Shown: positions 49,499-57,864 of the stretch, in pieces | How positions within the stretch are numbered: position 1 is the first letter of the stretch | How the letters are laid out: each line of letters opens with the position of its first letter | NCBI GenBank assembly: GCA_016892645.1 | Contig: JAFEMX010000008.1 | Span: forward strand, 1 to 64,000 | Direction of reading: 5' to 3' | DNA from: Micrococcaceae bacterium RIT 802 | GTDB taxonomy: Bacteria > Actinomycetota > Actinomycetes > Actinomycetales > Micrococcaceae | Length of the DNA stretch: 64,000 bases | Position numbers and translations under genes: made by a program | The notes under the pieces: generated by a model | What the model saw: only the letters and a program-made list of their open reading frames with translations | Told to the model about the DNA's origin: nothing | The model's database searches: none

Positions 49499-50136
49499 GA
49501 CCAGGTCTCCTGCGGGATGCGGTGGTGTCCTGCCAGCCGGTAGGTCTCCTCCTGACGGTCGGCCGCCAGGGGTGCGTCACGGCCGGGACCTGCAGGGGTG
49601 CGAAATCGGACGTCGACAACGGTCAGCTCACGCACGAGGTCCAGCTCCAGGACGACCGTGCGCAGCACGCGGGCCTGCAACAACTGCTCCAAGGCCGCGG
49701 TGAGGTCCTCGTGCTGGGGATACGCGGCGTCGAGGGTGACCGTTTGCCGTGCCGTGCGTGGAGCAAAGCGCGGGTGGTCCGCCAAGAACATCACCAGGAC
49801 CAGCCCACCGGTGACGGCCGGGGCGAACCACGCAGGATCCGGGTGCAGCCCGTTCACCAGGCCGATGGCCAAGGATACGAAATAGTAAGCGACTTCCTCC
49901 TGCGTCAACGTGTCCGAGCGAAGGCGGATGATGGACAGGATGCCAAAGAGTCCCAGACCGAGCCCCATTCCGGCTCCGCTGCCCGAAAGCAGCAGCGTGA
50001 CGGCGAAGATCCCCATGCTCAAAGCGATGTAGGCCAACGCCAGGTCCCGTCGGAAGTGCCGGTGGAAGTAGACCACATACACCAGGACCGTCATGCCGAC
50101 GATGTTGGCGGCCAAGGCCATCCAGAATGACAACAT
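49495..50136 (-). CDS. DUF4956 membrane protein
   Basis: A 213-residue protein with four hydrophobic helices in the first ~120 residues (MLSFWMALAANIVGMTVLVYVVYF; LALAYIALSMGIFAVTLLL; GLGLGLFGILSIIRLRS; VTGGLVLVMFLAD), the conserved LFGILSIIRLRSDTLTQEE, and a soluble C-terminal domain with a DxxYP-like element and VLELDLVRELTVVDVRFR. This matches DUF4956. It precedes the VTC gene and probably forms its membrane part. Upstream are phased CTCAT repeats. Ribosome-binding AAGGAGATTGAG lies before the ATG. Confidence 0.85.
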   Translation of the reverse strand: MLSFWMALAANIVGMTVLVYVVYFHRHFRRDLALAYIALSMGIFAVTLLLSGSGAGMGLGLGLFGILSIIRLRSDTLTQEEVAYYFVSLAIGLVNGLHPDPAWFAPAVTGGLVLVMFLADHPRFAPRTARQTVTLDAAYPQHEDLTAALEQLLQARVLRTVVLELDLVRELTVVDVRFRTPAGPGRDAPLAADRQEETYRLAGHHRIPQETWS

Positions 50137-50182
50137 CTCAATCTCCTTATCCGGTTTTTCTTCTTGCTTTCAGGCTAAGGAG

Positions 50183-50215
50183 CGAAAATGAGGCACAAGG
50201 AAGGGGAAGATGAGG
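50183..50215 (-). promoter_or_regulatory. Phased CCTCAT repeats upstream of the DUF4956/VTC operon
   Basis: Read on the minus strand: CCTCATCTTCC, CCTTCCTTGTG, CCTCATTTTCG, three successive 11-bp units, the middle one degenerate. This matches the CTCATC repeats with 11-bp spacing before the histidine kinase operon. They lie 47-79 nt before the DUF4956 start. Confidence 0.55.
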
Positions 50216-50232
50216 ACCCTCTCATCTTCCCC
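50203..50232. terminator. Hairpin between the DUF4956 promoter and the MHS symporter gene
   Basis: GGGGAAGATGAG-GACCCT-CTCATCTTCCCC has a perfect 12-bp stem. It lies 32 nt after the end of the MHS transporter gene (minus strand) and could terminate it; there is no T-run. One arm overlaps the CTCAT repeats of the next operon. Confidence 0.55.
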
Positions 50233-50264
50233 TCGTGGCCTCCCATCGAACGGAAGGCCGGGAC

Positions 50265-51653
50265 CTACGAGGTTCCCGCCTCCCTCTTGGCCGCGGTGGC
50301 CTGCAGGGCCGCAGTCCCATCGGCATCCGCCTGGTCGACGTCCTGTAGCGAGATGCCGCGCGTTTCCTTCAGGAGCAGCACCGAAACGGCGGTAATGGCG
50401 CAGGCGATGAGCAGGTAGATCGCCACCGGTACGGACGAGGTGTACTTCTCCACCAGCGAGGTGGCGATGATCGGCGCCAGGGAGCCGGCGACGATCGAGG
50501 TGACCTGATAGCCCAAGGAAACCCCGGAGTACCTCATTCGCGTGGGGAACATCTCGGCCATGATCGCCGGCTGGCCGGCATACATCAGCGCGTGGAAGCA
50601 CAAGCCGATGGTCACGGAGGCCAGGATGATCCAGTCGTTGCCGGTGTCCATCATCGGGAAGGCGAAGAATCCCCACGTGGCGCCGGTGATGGCGCCGAGC
50701 AGATACGTCGGCTTGCGGCCGATCGCATCGGACAAGCGACCGACCTGCGGGACCACGAAGAAGTGGATGACGTGGGCCAGCAGCAACATCGACAGGATGT
50801 GCGATGTCTCGATCCCGACGATGATCTTCAGGTACGTGATGGAGAACGTGACGACGAGGTAGTAGAGGATGTTCTCGGCGAAGCGCAGGCCCATGGCGGT
50901 GAAGACGCCGCGGGGGTAGCGCTTGAAGACCTCGACGATGCCATAGCCGACATCCTTGTTCTGCTCGATCTTCTTCTGTTCCTCCAGGAAGATGGGGGCA
51001 TCGGAGATCTTGGTACGGATGTAGTAGCCGATCAGCACGATGACTGCCGACAGCCAGAAGCCCACGCGCCAGCCCCACCCGAGGAATGCCTCCTCGCTGA
51101 GCGCAAACGACAGGAACAGCAGGACGCCGGTGGCGAGCAGATTGCCCATGGGGACCGCGGCCTGGGGCCAGCTGGACCAGAACCCGCGACGGTCGTTCGG
51201 GCTGTGCTCGGCGACCAGCAGCACCGCGCCACCCCATTCGCCGCCGACGGCAAATCCCTGGATGAAGCGCAGCAACACCAGAAGCACCGGGGCCCCGTAG
51301 CCGATGGCGTCGAACCCGGGCAGGCAGCCCATGAGGAAGGTCGAGACACCAACCAGGATGATGGAGAACTGCAGCAGTTTCTTGCGACCGAACTTGTCGC
51401 CGAAGTGCCCGAAGACGATGCCGCCGATCGGCCGGGCAATGAAGCCGACGGCGTAGGTCAGGAAGGCCTTCATGATGCCGTCGAGGTCGCTGTCCGAGTT
51501 CGGGAAGAACAAGTGGCCGAAGACCAGAGTGGACGCTGCCGCGTACAGGAAGAATTCGTACCATTCAACGACGGTGCCCGCCATCGATGCGACGACCACC
51601 TTCTTCAAGCCGGCGCCGAGTCCCGGTTGGCTAGTCGGCGTTTGTGCCGCCAT
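50265..51653 (-). CDS. MHS-family MFS transporter (metabolite:H+ symporter)
   Basis: A 462-residue transporter with 12 helices. MHS signature: MAGTVVEWYEFFLYAAAS at helix 1, RPIGGIVFGHFGDKFGRKK (motif A), EWGGAVLLVAEHSP in helix 4-5. Family members take up shikimate, proline/betaine, citrate or dicarboxylates with protons. ATG 51653 is chosen for the GAGGAGC ribosome-binding site. A good promoter (TTGATT-16-TAATAC) lies at 51770-51743. Confidence 0.9.
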   Translation of the reverse strand: MAAQTPTSQPGLGAGLKKVVVASMAGTVVEWYEFFLYAAASTLVFGHLFFPNSDSDLDGIMKAFLTYAVGFIARPIGGIVFGHFGDKFGRKKLLQFSIILVGVSTFLMGCLPGFDAIGYGAPVLLVLLRFIQGFAVGGEWGGAVLLVAEHSPNDRRGFWSSWPQAAVPMGNLLATGVLLFLSFALSEEAFLGWGWRVGFWLSAVIVLIGYYIRTKISDAPIFLEEQKKIEQNKDVGYGIVEVFKRYPRGVFTAMGLRFAENILYYLVVTFSITYLKIIVGIETSHILSMLLLAHVIHFFVVPQVGRLSDAIGRKPTYLLGAITGATWGFFAFPMMDTGNDWIILASVTIGLCFHALMYAGQPAIMAEMFPTRMRYSGVSLGYQVTSIVAGSLAPIIATSLVEKYTSSVPVAIYLLIACAITAVSVLLLKETRGISLQDVDQADADGTAALQATAAKREAGTS

Positions 51654-51742
51654 GTTGATGCTCCTCAAATTGACACGATGTGTGAGTGGCCTCCGGCTCG
51701 CGGCATCGTGTGATGCGCAACACAGCCGGATCGCTTCCCGCA

Positions 51743-51770
51743 GTATTACAGCGAAGCGGCACCCAATCAA
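51743..51770 (-). promoter_or_regulatory. Candidate promoter of the MHS transporter gene
   Basis: On the minus strand TTGATT (51770-51765) and TAATAC (51748-51743) are separated by 16 nt, giving a ~85-nt leader before the ATG at 51653. Good sigma-70-type match. The rest of the 243-nt gap holds a hairpin at its far end. Confidence 0.55.
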
Positions 51771-51872
51771 CGCACATTCCCGTTCAGCGCATCTGCATTC
51801 CTGCACCGTGGGGTCCGATCATCCATTCCGAGATGGTGGACCACCGGCCCGTGCGGCCTCACCGGCCCGGGC

Positions 51873-51891
51873 CCGGGGGCACCGCCCCCGG
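51873..51891. terminator. GC hairpin after the YeiH gene
   Basis: CCGGGGGC-ACC-GCCCCCGG, an 8-bp perfect stem, lies 6 nt after the YeiH stop on the minus strand. No T-run follows, so termination is uncertain. Confidence 0.45.
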
Positions 51892-51896
51892 CCGAT

Positions 51897-52997
51897 CTAA
51901 GCGGCCGCGCCGGTGATTGCTATTCCAACCAGCGCGGTTCCTGCAACCACGAGGGTCCCCGCCCCGGCGGTGATGAAGGGCAACGGTCCCACGCGAAGCA
52001 GCGACCGGAACCGGACGCCGCATCCGAGGCCGAACATCGCCGCACACAGCAGGAACTGCTGGGTTCCGTCCGCGGCGACGAGCACAGGCTCGGGGACGAA
52101 TCCGGTCGTGCGCGCCAAGACCATGGCGATGAACCCCACCACGAACAGGGGGACGATGGGTGGCAGCTTCGGCGCCGCGTCGGGATGCGCCTGACCCACT
52201 CCGCCGCCCGCGCCCTCCGCCCCGGGGACCAGTGCCAGTTCGGGGTCGCGGGAGGTTTCCACCCGGCGGGCCCGACGTCGCTCGGCCATGCCGAATCCAA
52301 CCATGACCGGGGCCAGGCAGAGTACGCGCGCGAGCTTCACCACCACCGCGACGGCCAGGACGCCGGGTCCCATGGTCCCCGCCGCGGCGACGACCTGGGC
52401 GACCTCATGCGTCGATCCGCCAATGAAGATCCCCGCCGCCTCCTCCGGCAGACCGAGCATCGTGCAGATCAACGGAGCCAGCGGGATCATGAGCGTGCCG
52501 AAGAGCACGACCAGGGCAATCGCCGTGGCGGCCTCCTCCTGCTTGGCGCGAATCACGCCATCGGCGCCGGCCACGGCGGCGGCACCGCAAATCGAGAATC
52601 CACAAGCAATGAGCGCTGACTGGCTCCAGGGCAAGCCCAGTCGCACGCCGATGAACAGTGTGCCGAGAACCCCGAGCGTGACGACGGCGAGCACGATCAC
52701 GATGACCTGCCACCCGAGATCCAGCACGCTGGAGAGTGAAAGCTGCAGACCCAGCAACACGATGCCCGCACGCAACAGGCGCTTCGAACTGAAAGTGATC
52801 CCCGCCGAAAAAGCCGCCGGGATGGTGCTGACGTTGGCCCACACCGCGCCCAGGATGATCGCCAGCAGAAGGGCACTGAGCGCTGGAACGAAGGCGTGGA
52901 TCCCCAGGACGACGACGGCGGCGACGATGGTTGCCATCAATCCGGGAGCGATGGCACGAAGGGCCGAAGCCTGGGACGGGGTTGCTGTGGGGCTCAT
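51897..52997 (-). CDS. yeiH: YeiH family (UPF0324) membrane protein, putative sulfate/anion exporter
   Basis: A 366-residue membrane protein with about ten helices. Family segments: RAGIVLLGLQLSLSSVLDLG, CGFSICGAAAVAGADGVI, STHEVAQVVAAAGTMGP. A Gly/Ala-rich hydrophilic loop is inserted near residues 240-275. In E. coli yeiH lies next to the LysR gene yeiE, the same arrangement as here. A role in moving sulfite or a related anion is suspected. GGCATTCAACC-type leader holds AAAGG 9 nt before the ATG. Confidence 0.85.
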   Translation of the reverse strand: MSPTATPSQASALRAIAPGLMATIVAAVVVLGIHAFVPALSALLLAIILGAVWANVSTIPAAFSAGITFSSKRLLRAGIVLLGLQLSLSSVLDLGWQVIVIVLAVVTLGVLGTLFIGVRLGLPWSQSALIACGFSICGAAAVAGADGVIRAKQEEAATAIALVVLFGTLMIPLAPLICTMLGLPEEAAGIFIGGSTHEVAQVVAAAGTMGPGVLAVAVVVKLARVLCLAPVMVGFGMAERRRARRVETSRDPELALVPGAEGAGGGVGQAHPDAAPKLPPIVPLFVVGFIAMVLARTTGFVPEPVLVAADGTQQFLLCAAMFGLGCGVRFRSLLRVGPLPFITAGAGTLVVAGTALVGIAITGAAA

Positions 52998-53052
52998 GTG
53001 TTCAACCTTTCCGCAACGGCGGGGCAACCGGTAGTCCCCAATACCGGGTCAG

Positions 53053-53073
53053 GTTATATGGTTTTCATATGAC
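53053..53073. promoter_or_regulatory. Dyad in the YeiH-LysR divergent region
   Basis: GTTATATG-GTTTT-CATATGAC (8-bp arms, one mismatch) sits 56 nt before the YeiH start and 33 nt before the LysR start. AT-rich TATATG can serve as -10. A T-N11-A-type LysR box overlaps it. Confidence 0.5.
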
Positions 53074-53105
53074 TTCGAACCGCCTTGGCCGCGGACTGGT
53101 GCCAG

Positions 53106-54011
53106 ATGGCTGAGGAATGGCCCGACCTGCGGACGCTGGAGCTGCTGGTCGCGGTAGCTGATACAGGGAGCTTGAACGCGGCATCGGCGATCATCGGCAT
53201 CGCCCAACCCAACGCCAGCCGCCTGGTCCGTACCTTGGAACGCCAACTCGGTACACGGCTGTTGCGGCGCAGCCCCAGCGGGTCAGCCCCGACCGAAGAC
53301 GGCGCACTGGTGATCGCACATGCTCGCGAACTCCTCTCGTCCGCCTCCGGCCTGCTCGAGGTGGTCGGAACCCGTCGACAAAAACGAGCCAACACGCTGA
53401 CCGTCGGTTCCAGCCTGACCATCACCGAGTACCTCCTCCCCCGCTGGGTGGCGGAGTTGCGCCTACGCTTGCCGGAAGTGCGCCCGGAACTGCACCCCAT
53501 GAACTCGTCGCAGGTGTTCGCCGCCCTTGACGCCGGCGACTGCGCGGTGGGTCTCGTTGAAACCCCCTCGATTCCACGCCGTTTCGCACGCCAGCTGGTC
53601 CACGTCGACGAACTCTACGTAGTGGCCGCCGGGGCCCATCCATGGGCACGGCGCGGCGCCCCGATCTCCGTCGACGAGCTGGCGGCCACGGCACTGGTGA
53701 CCCGGGAGCCCGGCTCCGGGACGCGCAAGACGCTCGAGCGGGCACTACGCGACCATCCCATCGCACCTCCGTTGCAGGAATTGACCAGCAACGCCACGGT
53801 CCTGGCCAGTGCTTGCGCGGGTTTGGGTCCCGCCGCGCTGAGCAGGCTCGTCGTGGACGCCGCCATTCGCGCCGGAGCGCTGGTGAGAATCGATGTCGAA
53901 GGAATATCGCTCCGGCGCCGCTTTCATGCCGTGTGGCCCGCCACCCAGCGCCAGGGAGACGCCGCCTCGGCGCTCATCGACGTGGCCCGGCAACGGGGTG
54001 ACGCGAGCTAA
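53106..54011 (+). CDS. LysR family regulator (YeiE-like)
   Basis: A 301-residue LysR protein. HTH: DTGSLNAASAIIGIAQPNAS then RLVRTLERQLGTRLLRRSPSG; effector domain with LTVGSSLTITEYLLPRW, typical of the CysB/CbbR-like subgroup and of YeiE. Its place divergent from yeiH supports it as the yeiH regulator. ATG 53106 is the first good start; TTG 53085 would add seven residues. Its TAA overlaps the TAG of the convergent PepSY remnant. Confidence 0.9.
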   Translation: MAEEWPDLRTLELLVAVADTGSLNAASAIIGIAQPNASRLVRTLERQLGTRLLRRSPSGSAPTEDGALVIAHARELLSSASGLLEVVGTRRQKRANTLTVGSSLTITEYLLPRWVAELRLRLPEVRPELHPMNSSQVFAALDAGDCAVGLVETPSIPRRFARQLVHVDELYVVAAGAHPWARRGAPISVDELAATALVTREPGSGTRKTLERALRDHPIAPPLQELTSNATVLASACAGLGPAALSRLVVDAAIRAGALVRIDVEGISLRRRFHAVWPATQRQGDAASALIDVARQRGDAS

Positions 54012-54466
54012 CCGTTGGCGGCGGCACCGGGGAGCCGCTCGCCGGTAGCCACATCAATCCTGACTCCGCGCTTGCTGCCGTTGGCCTCGATCAGGCCCCC
54101 TTCCCACACCCTCTGGCCCTTTTCGGTGTCAAGGTTCAATTCCGCGATACGCGCTCCCTTCACGGCCTCGCAGAATTTCCCTGCCCATTCCTTGTAGTCG
54201 ATCTTGGCGGCGGCGATGCGGTCGGTGTGCTTTTGGAGGTCCCGCGTGCCCCCGTGCTTTTCGGGCGGGGAACCAATGACACTTCCATCGTCCGCGGAGA
54301 TGCCGACCTCATGTTCCGTACCGTCCTTCCTCGCCACCCGGCTGGGCCGGTGAAGTCGGCGATCATGCCGGAGAACTGGTGCTGCCCCCGTTGTCCGATC
54401 CGCCCTGTCCGGAGCATCCGGACAGGGCCAGCATCGTGGCAGCCGAAGAACGGCCAACAGGCGCAT
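54008..54466 (-). pseudogene. Broken PepSY-domain lipoprotein gene
   Basis: The 3' part reads in one frame: VARKDGTEHEVGISADDGSV, DRIAAAKIDYKEWAGKFCEA, NLDTEKGQRVWEGGLIEANG, RIDVATGERL, i.e. a PepSY domain end. Upstream the same frame gives a nonsense Cys/Pro/Arg-rich run. The expected lipoprotein signal is split between frames: MRLLAVLR begins at 54466, then +1-shifted AATMLALSGCSGQGGSDNGG (lipobox LSGC) ends at TGA near 54360. So at least two indels separate start, lipobox and domain, and part of the first PepSY region is missing. Functional PepSY lipoproteins of this kind are common in Arthrobacter. Convergent with the LysR gene, 4-nt stop overlap. Confidence 0.72.
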
Positions 54467-54578
54467 GGAACCCGACCGGCGTGGATCATCCAACATGTCT
54501 GCTGCTCCTGACTTCCAGGTGCCGGAACCGGTCAATCTACGCCGACCCGGCAATGAGGTCGGCCCATCCAGCAGGCAA

Positions 54579-55028
54579 CTACAGCGGTAGTTCCCCCGCC
54601 CCCTTGAGGCTCTTCATGACGATGGTCGACGTCAGTTTCTCCACCCCGGCCAGCCCGATGAGCACATCGTCGTAGAACTTCTGATAGCTGGGCAGGTCCG
54701 TCGACAGGACCTTCAGCAGAAAGTCCGGCTCTCCGAAGAGGCGCGAGGCCTCCGTGATCTCGGGAATCGCGGACACCTCGTCCTCGAACGCCTTCATGTT
54801 TTGCCGGTCCTTCAGGGTGACGAAGACCAGGGCCTGGAAGCCCAGCCCGATCCGCGGGGCATCCACTAGCGCCCGATAGCCGATGATGACGCCGCCGGCC
54901 TCCAGATCCTTGAGCCGACGGTGACAGGGCGCGACGGTCAGTCCCACGGCAGAAGCCAGGGCGGTGACCGTCATGCGCCCGTCCTTCTGGAGCAGAAGCA
55001 AGATCTTTCTATCAATTTCATCAATCAC
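54579..55028 (-). CDS. Lrp/AsnC family regulator
   Basis: A 149-residue Lrp-type regulator. HTH: IDRKILLLLQKDGRMTVTAL, ASAVGLTVAPCHRRLKDLEA; RAM effector domain: ALVFVTLKDRQNMKAFEDEV, FGEPDFLLKVLSTDLPSYQ. GTG 55028 is chosen as it starts just before DEIDRK. It diverges from the LysE exporter gene, a common Lrp-LysE/LrpC pairing in which the regulator senses the exported amino acid. The HTH Cys (VAPCHRR) is unusual but tolerated. Confidence 0.9.
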   Translation of the reverse strand: MIDEIDRKILLLLQKDGRMTVTALASAVGLTVAPCHRRLKDLEAGGVIIGYRALVDAPRIGLGFQALVFVTLKDRQNMKAFEDEVSAIPEITEASRLFGEPDFLLKVLSTDLPSYQKFYDDVLIGLAGVEKLTSTIVMKSLKGAGELPL

Positions 55029-55138
55029 GCAAGAACCATATCGCCAATGATGCTCTTTGAGCCTGAAACGGTAAGCACTTTTGGGTGAAAATTTCCTAAG
55101 CTTTTCTCGGCAGGCCCAACACCATCCAGGAGGCACCC

Positions 55139-55780
55139 ATGGACCCCCAGCTCATTCTCGGTTTCGCGACCGTCTCCGTCGCGCTGGCCCTGACGCCCGG
55201 GGCCGACTGGGCCTACGCGATTTCCTCGGGCCTCGGCGGACGCAGGATCGCCCCTGCTGTCGGGGGACTATTGGGCGGCTACCTCGTACACACCATCCTC
55301 ATAGTTGCCGGGCTCGCCGCCCTCGTCATCGCCATGCCGCAGTTGTTGGCCGGGCTGACGATCGCCGGTGCGGCGTATCTCCTCTGGCTCGGGATCTCGA
55401 CCACGCGTTCCTGGCGTTCGGCGGGTTACACGACGTCGGTCGATGCCGACCAACCTCAGCGAGGCAACACCGGAAGCTTCCTGCGCGGACTGGGAACCAG
55501 CGGGACAAACCCCAAAGCACTGCTGCTGTATCTGGCCCTGATCCCCCAGTTCATCGACATGAACGCCGGCCTCCCGGCCCCCGTGCAGACAGGCATCCTG
55601 GGGATCTCGCATCTGCTCGTCTCCGCAGTGGTCTACACCGGCGTCGCCTTCGGCGCACGGCGGCTGCTCGCCAGCAGGCCATCCGCCGCCCGCATCGTGA
55701 CCCTGTGCAGCGGGATCATCATGCTGGGGCTGGGGGCCATGTTGCTGGGCGAGCAGATCGCCGCCTTCTCCACGCGTTAG
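55139..55780 (+). CDS. LysE/RhtB family amino acid exporter
   Basis: A 213-residue exporter with six helices. LysE signature: LALTPGADWAYAISSGLGGR in helix 1-2, GTSGTNPKALLLYLALIPQF after helix 3. It exports a basic or neutral amino acid by proton antiport. Divergent Lrp gene upstream is probably its sensor/regulator. AGGAGG lies 4 nt before the ATG. Stop overlaps that of the convergent symporter gene. Confidence 0.9.
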   Translation: MDPQLILGFATVSVALALTPGADWAYAISSGLGGRRIAPAVGGLLGGYLVHTILIVAGLAALVIAMPQLLAGLTIAGAAYLLWLGISTTRSWRSAGYTTSVDADQPQRGNTGSFLRGLGTSGTNPKALLLYLALIPQFIDMNAGLPAPVQTGILGISHLLVSAVVYTGVAFGARRLLASRPSAARIVTLCSGIIMLGLGAMLLGEQIAAFSTR

Positions 55781-57342
55781 GACCTCTCCGCCGGTTCCGT
55801 CCCGTCCCGACTGCCCTCGGAGTCCGGTTCCCCCTTATACGTCTTCCCACCCCGGTGGGGGTATCCGACGAGATCCTTCACCGGTAGGGAAACCAACCGT
55901 TTCATCGCGATCGACTCGCGCTCCGTACGCAGGGGGCCACCCGCATAGAGCGGGGCGGGACCGTACCCTCGGGCACTGCGCTCCAACTCGTCCTCGACGA
56001 AGTCCTCCTCCTGCCCCAGCAGGATCGAGGAAGATTCATTGGTGATCTCCTCGGCAAAGGCCCGCTTCATCGCCTCCCGATCGAATTGCTTCTCCCAGGT
56101 GGCGACGACGAACGTCGCCACACAGTTCCCCAGGAGGTTCACCGCCACACGCATGGAGTCCATCAGCTGGTCGGCACCGAGCATCAGGGCAACGCCGGCG
56201 ACCGGGAAGATCCCCAGGGCCGCAGCGGTGGCCGAGAGGGCCAAGAAGGAGGACCCCGGCACACCGGCCATGCCCTTGGACGTCAGAAGCAGGACGCCGA
56301 GCGCGGCGAGCTGTTGACCCAGTGAGAGATCGTGCCCGAATGCCTGCGCGAGGAAGAGCAACGAAATGGACAGGTACATGGCCGCACCGTCGAGATTAAA
56401 CGAGTAGCCGGTCGGAACGACCAACCCCGTCGTGGCGCGCGAACACCCGGCATTGGTCAGTTTCGTCATGATGCGCGGCATCACCGCCTCCGTGGATGCC
56501 GTTCCCAATGCCAGCAGGAACTCCTCGCGCGTATATTTCAGTAACTGCCACAACGGGACCCGGGCGAAGATCCATGCGACGACGAAGAGCAATCCGATGA
56601 ACAGCAAGGCTGCTCCGTAGCAGGCGGCGATGAGCTTGGCGTAGGTGCCCAGCGTTCCAATCCCGTACTGGCCGATGATGAACGCCATGGCGCCAAACGC
56701 CCCAATGGGCGCTACCCGCATGATCCACGACATGATCTTGAAGACGACCTCGAGCAGGGTCTCGAACAGGCTCATCATCGGCTTGCAGCGTTCCTGTCCG
56801 ACGACGATGACGGCCGCGCCGAAGAATACCGAGAAGAACAGAACCTGAAGCAATGTATTGCTAGCGAACGCCCCGATCACGGATTCCGGGATGATGCTCA
56901 GCAGGAAGTTTCCCCCGTCATGACCTCCACCCGTCACTGCCGCGACGTCATCGGCGGAAAGCGTGTTCGGGTCGATGTTCAGCCCTTGGCCTGGCTGCAC
57001 CAGGTTGGCCACTAGCAGGCCGAAGACCAGTGCGAAGCAGGTTGCACACGTGAAGTAGAGCAAGGCCTTTACCCCGACTCGCCCCACTGACTTCACGTCA
57101 CCGACCGCGGCGATGCCCGTCACGATGACCAGGAAGATCAGGGGGGCGATGATCATCTTGATGAGCCGGATGAATCCGTCACCCAGCGGGCGGAGGTCCT
57201 CACCGAGGGAGGGCCAGAAGTGCCCGATGAGGACGCCGGCAACGATGGCGATCAGGATCTGGAAGAACAGCGACTGGTACAGCCGCTTCTTCTTGGCCGG
57301 CGTCGAACTCGCCTTCAACGCGGCCTCAGGATTGATTTTCAT
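55777..57342 (-). CDS. Dicarboxylate/amino acid:cation symporter (DAACS family)
   Basis: A 521-residue transporter of the GltP/DctA type. Motifs: LIKMIIAPLIFLVIVTGIA, LGTASTEAVMPRIMTKL (hairpin 1), VPTGYSFNLDGAAMYLSISL (helix 7), KGMAGVPGSSFLALSATAAA (hairpin 2), VNLLGNCVATFVVATWE (helix 8, with Asn). Takes up C4-dicarboxylates or glutamate/aspartate with H+ or Na+. A C-terminal tail of ~90 residues beyond helix 8 is long for the family and charged. It is monocistronic. Confidence 0.93.
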   Translation of the reverse strand: MKINPEAALKASSTPAKKKRLYQSLFFQILIAIVAGVLIGHFWPSLGEDLRPLGDGFIRLIKMIIAPLIFLVIVTGIAAVGDVKSVGRVGVKALLYFTCATCFALVFGLLVANLVQPGQGLNIDPNTLSADDVAAVTGGGHDGGNFLLSIIPESVIGAFASNTLLQVLFFSVFFGAAVIVVGQERCKPMMSLFETLLEVVFKIMSWIMRVAPIGAFGAMAFIIGQYGIGTLGTYAKLIAACYGAALLFIGLLFVVAWIFARVPLWQLLKYTREEFLLALGTASTEAVMPRIMTKLTNAGCSRATTGLVVPTGYSFNLDGAAMYLSISLLFLAQAFGHDLSLGQQLAALGVLLLTSKGMAGVPGSSFLALSATAAALGIFPVAGVALMLGADQLMDSMRVAVNLLGNCVATFVVATWEKQFDREAMKRAFAEEITNESSSILLGQEEDFVEDELERSARGYGPAPLYAGGPLRTERESIAMKRLVSLPVKDLVGYPHRGGKTYKGEPDSEGSRDGTEPAERS

Positions 57343-57504
57343 GGTTTTTCCGATGCTCGAGAAGTGTGTTCCACCTCACGCTGTTAGGGACAAAAACCAA
57401 ACTACAGAGCGAACGACAATTCCACGAAAGGAACTTCATTTTCCGTGTATTGGAATTTTGATCTGCTCTTTCGGAGTGGCCAACTGATCTGCGATGCTCT
57501 ATCC

Positions 57505-57864
57505 ATGAGCGACCCCGCCTCGGCGCCCACTCCTCGCCCCCGGGGGCCCACGACATCCGTCGACGGATGCCCGGACTCCCGAAGGCCACGTCGGTGGTGG
57601 CAGGCATTCCTGGTCATCCTCGTCGGCTATGCCCTGGCCGCCGTCCCGGCGTTCGTGTTGCTGATGATCGCCGCGTTCGGGTTTTCGGGGTGCTTCATTG
57701 AGTGCACCCAACCGGATCCCCTGCAGGGCTGGGTCGGTGTTGCCGGATTGGCCCTGGTGCTCTCGGCACCGATCATCGCGGGCGTGGCCTTCATGAAGCG
57801 CCGCGGCATGTTCTGGATCCCGGTGGCGGTCCTGCTCGCCGGGTCGCTGTTCGTCCTGCTCTAG
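57505..57864 (+). CDS. Small membrane protein of unknown function
   Basis: A 119-residue protein. A Pro/Arg-rich N-terminus (SDPASAPTPRPRGPTTSVDG) is followed by three hydrophobic helices (FLVILVGYALAAVPAFVLLM, VGVAGLALVLSAPIIAGVAFM, WIPVAVLLAGSLFVLL) with a CFIECTQPDP loop between helices 1 and 2. No family recognised. GATGCT ends 6 nt before the ATG, so it may be leaderless. Stop overlaps that of the convergent VC0807-like gene. The 162-nt gap to the DAACS gene has an AATTCCA...TGGAATT repeat (57418-57457). Confidence 0.65.
   Translation: MSDPASAPTPRPRGPTTSVDGCPDSRRPRRWWQAFLVILVGYALAAVPAFVLLMIAAFGFSGCFIECTQPDPLQGWVGVAGLALVLSAPIIAGVAFMKRRGMFWIPVAVLLAGSLFVLL

Noticed and set aside
57418-57457. 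AATTCCA...TGGAATT as an operator
   Set aside because: Arms of 7 bp are 26 nt apart, wider than usual, in an AT-rich leader; reported only in passing.
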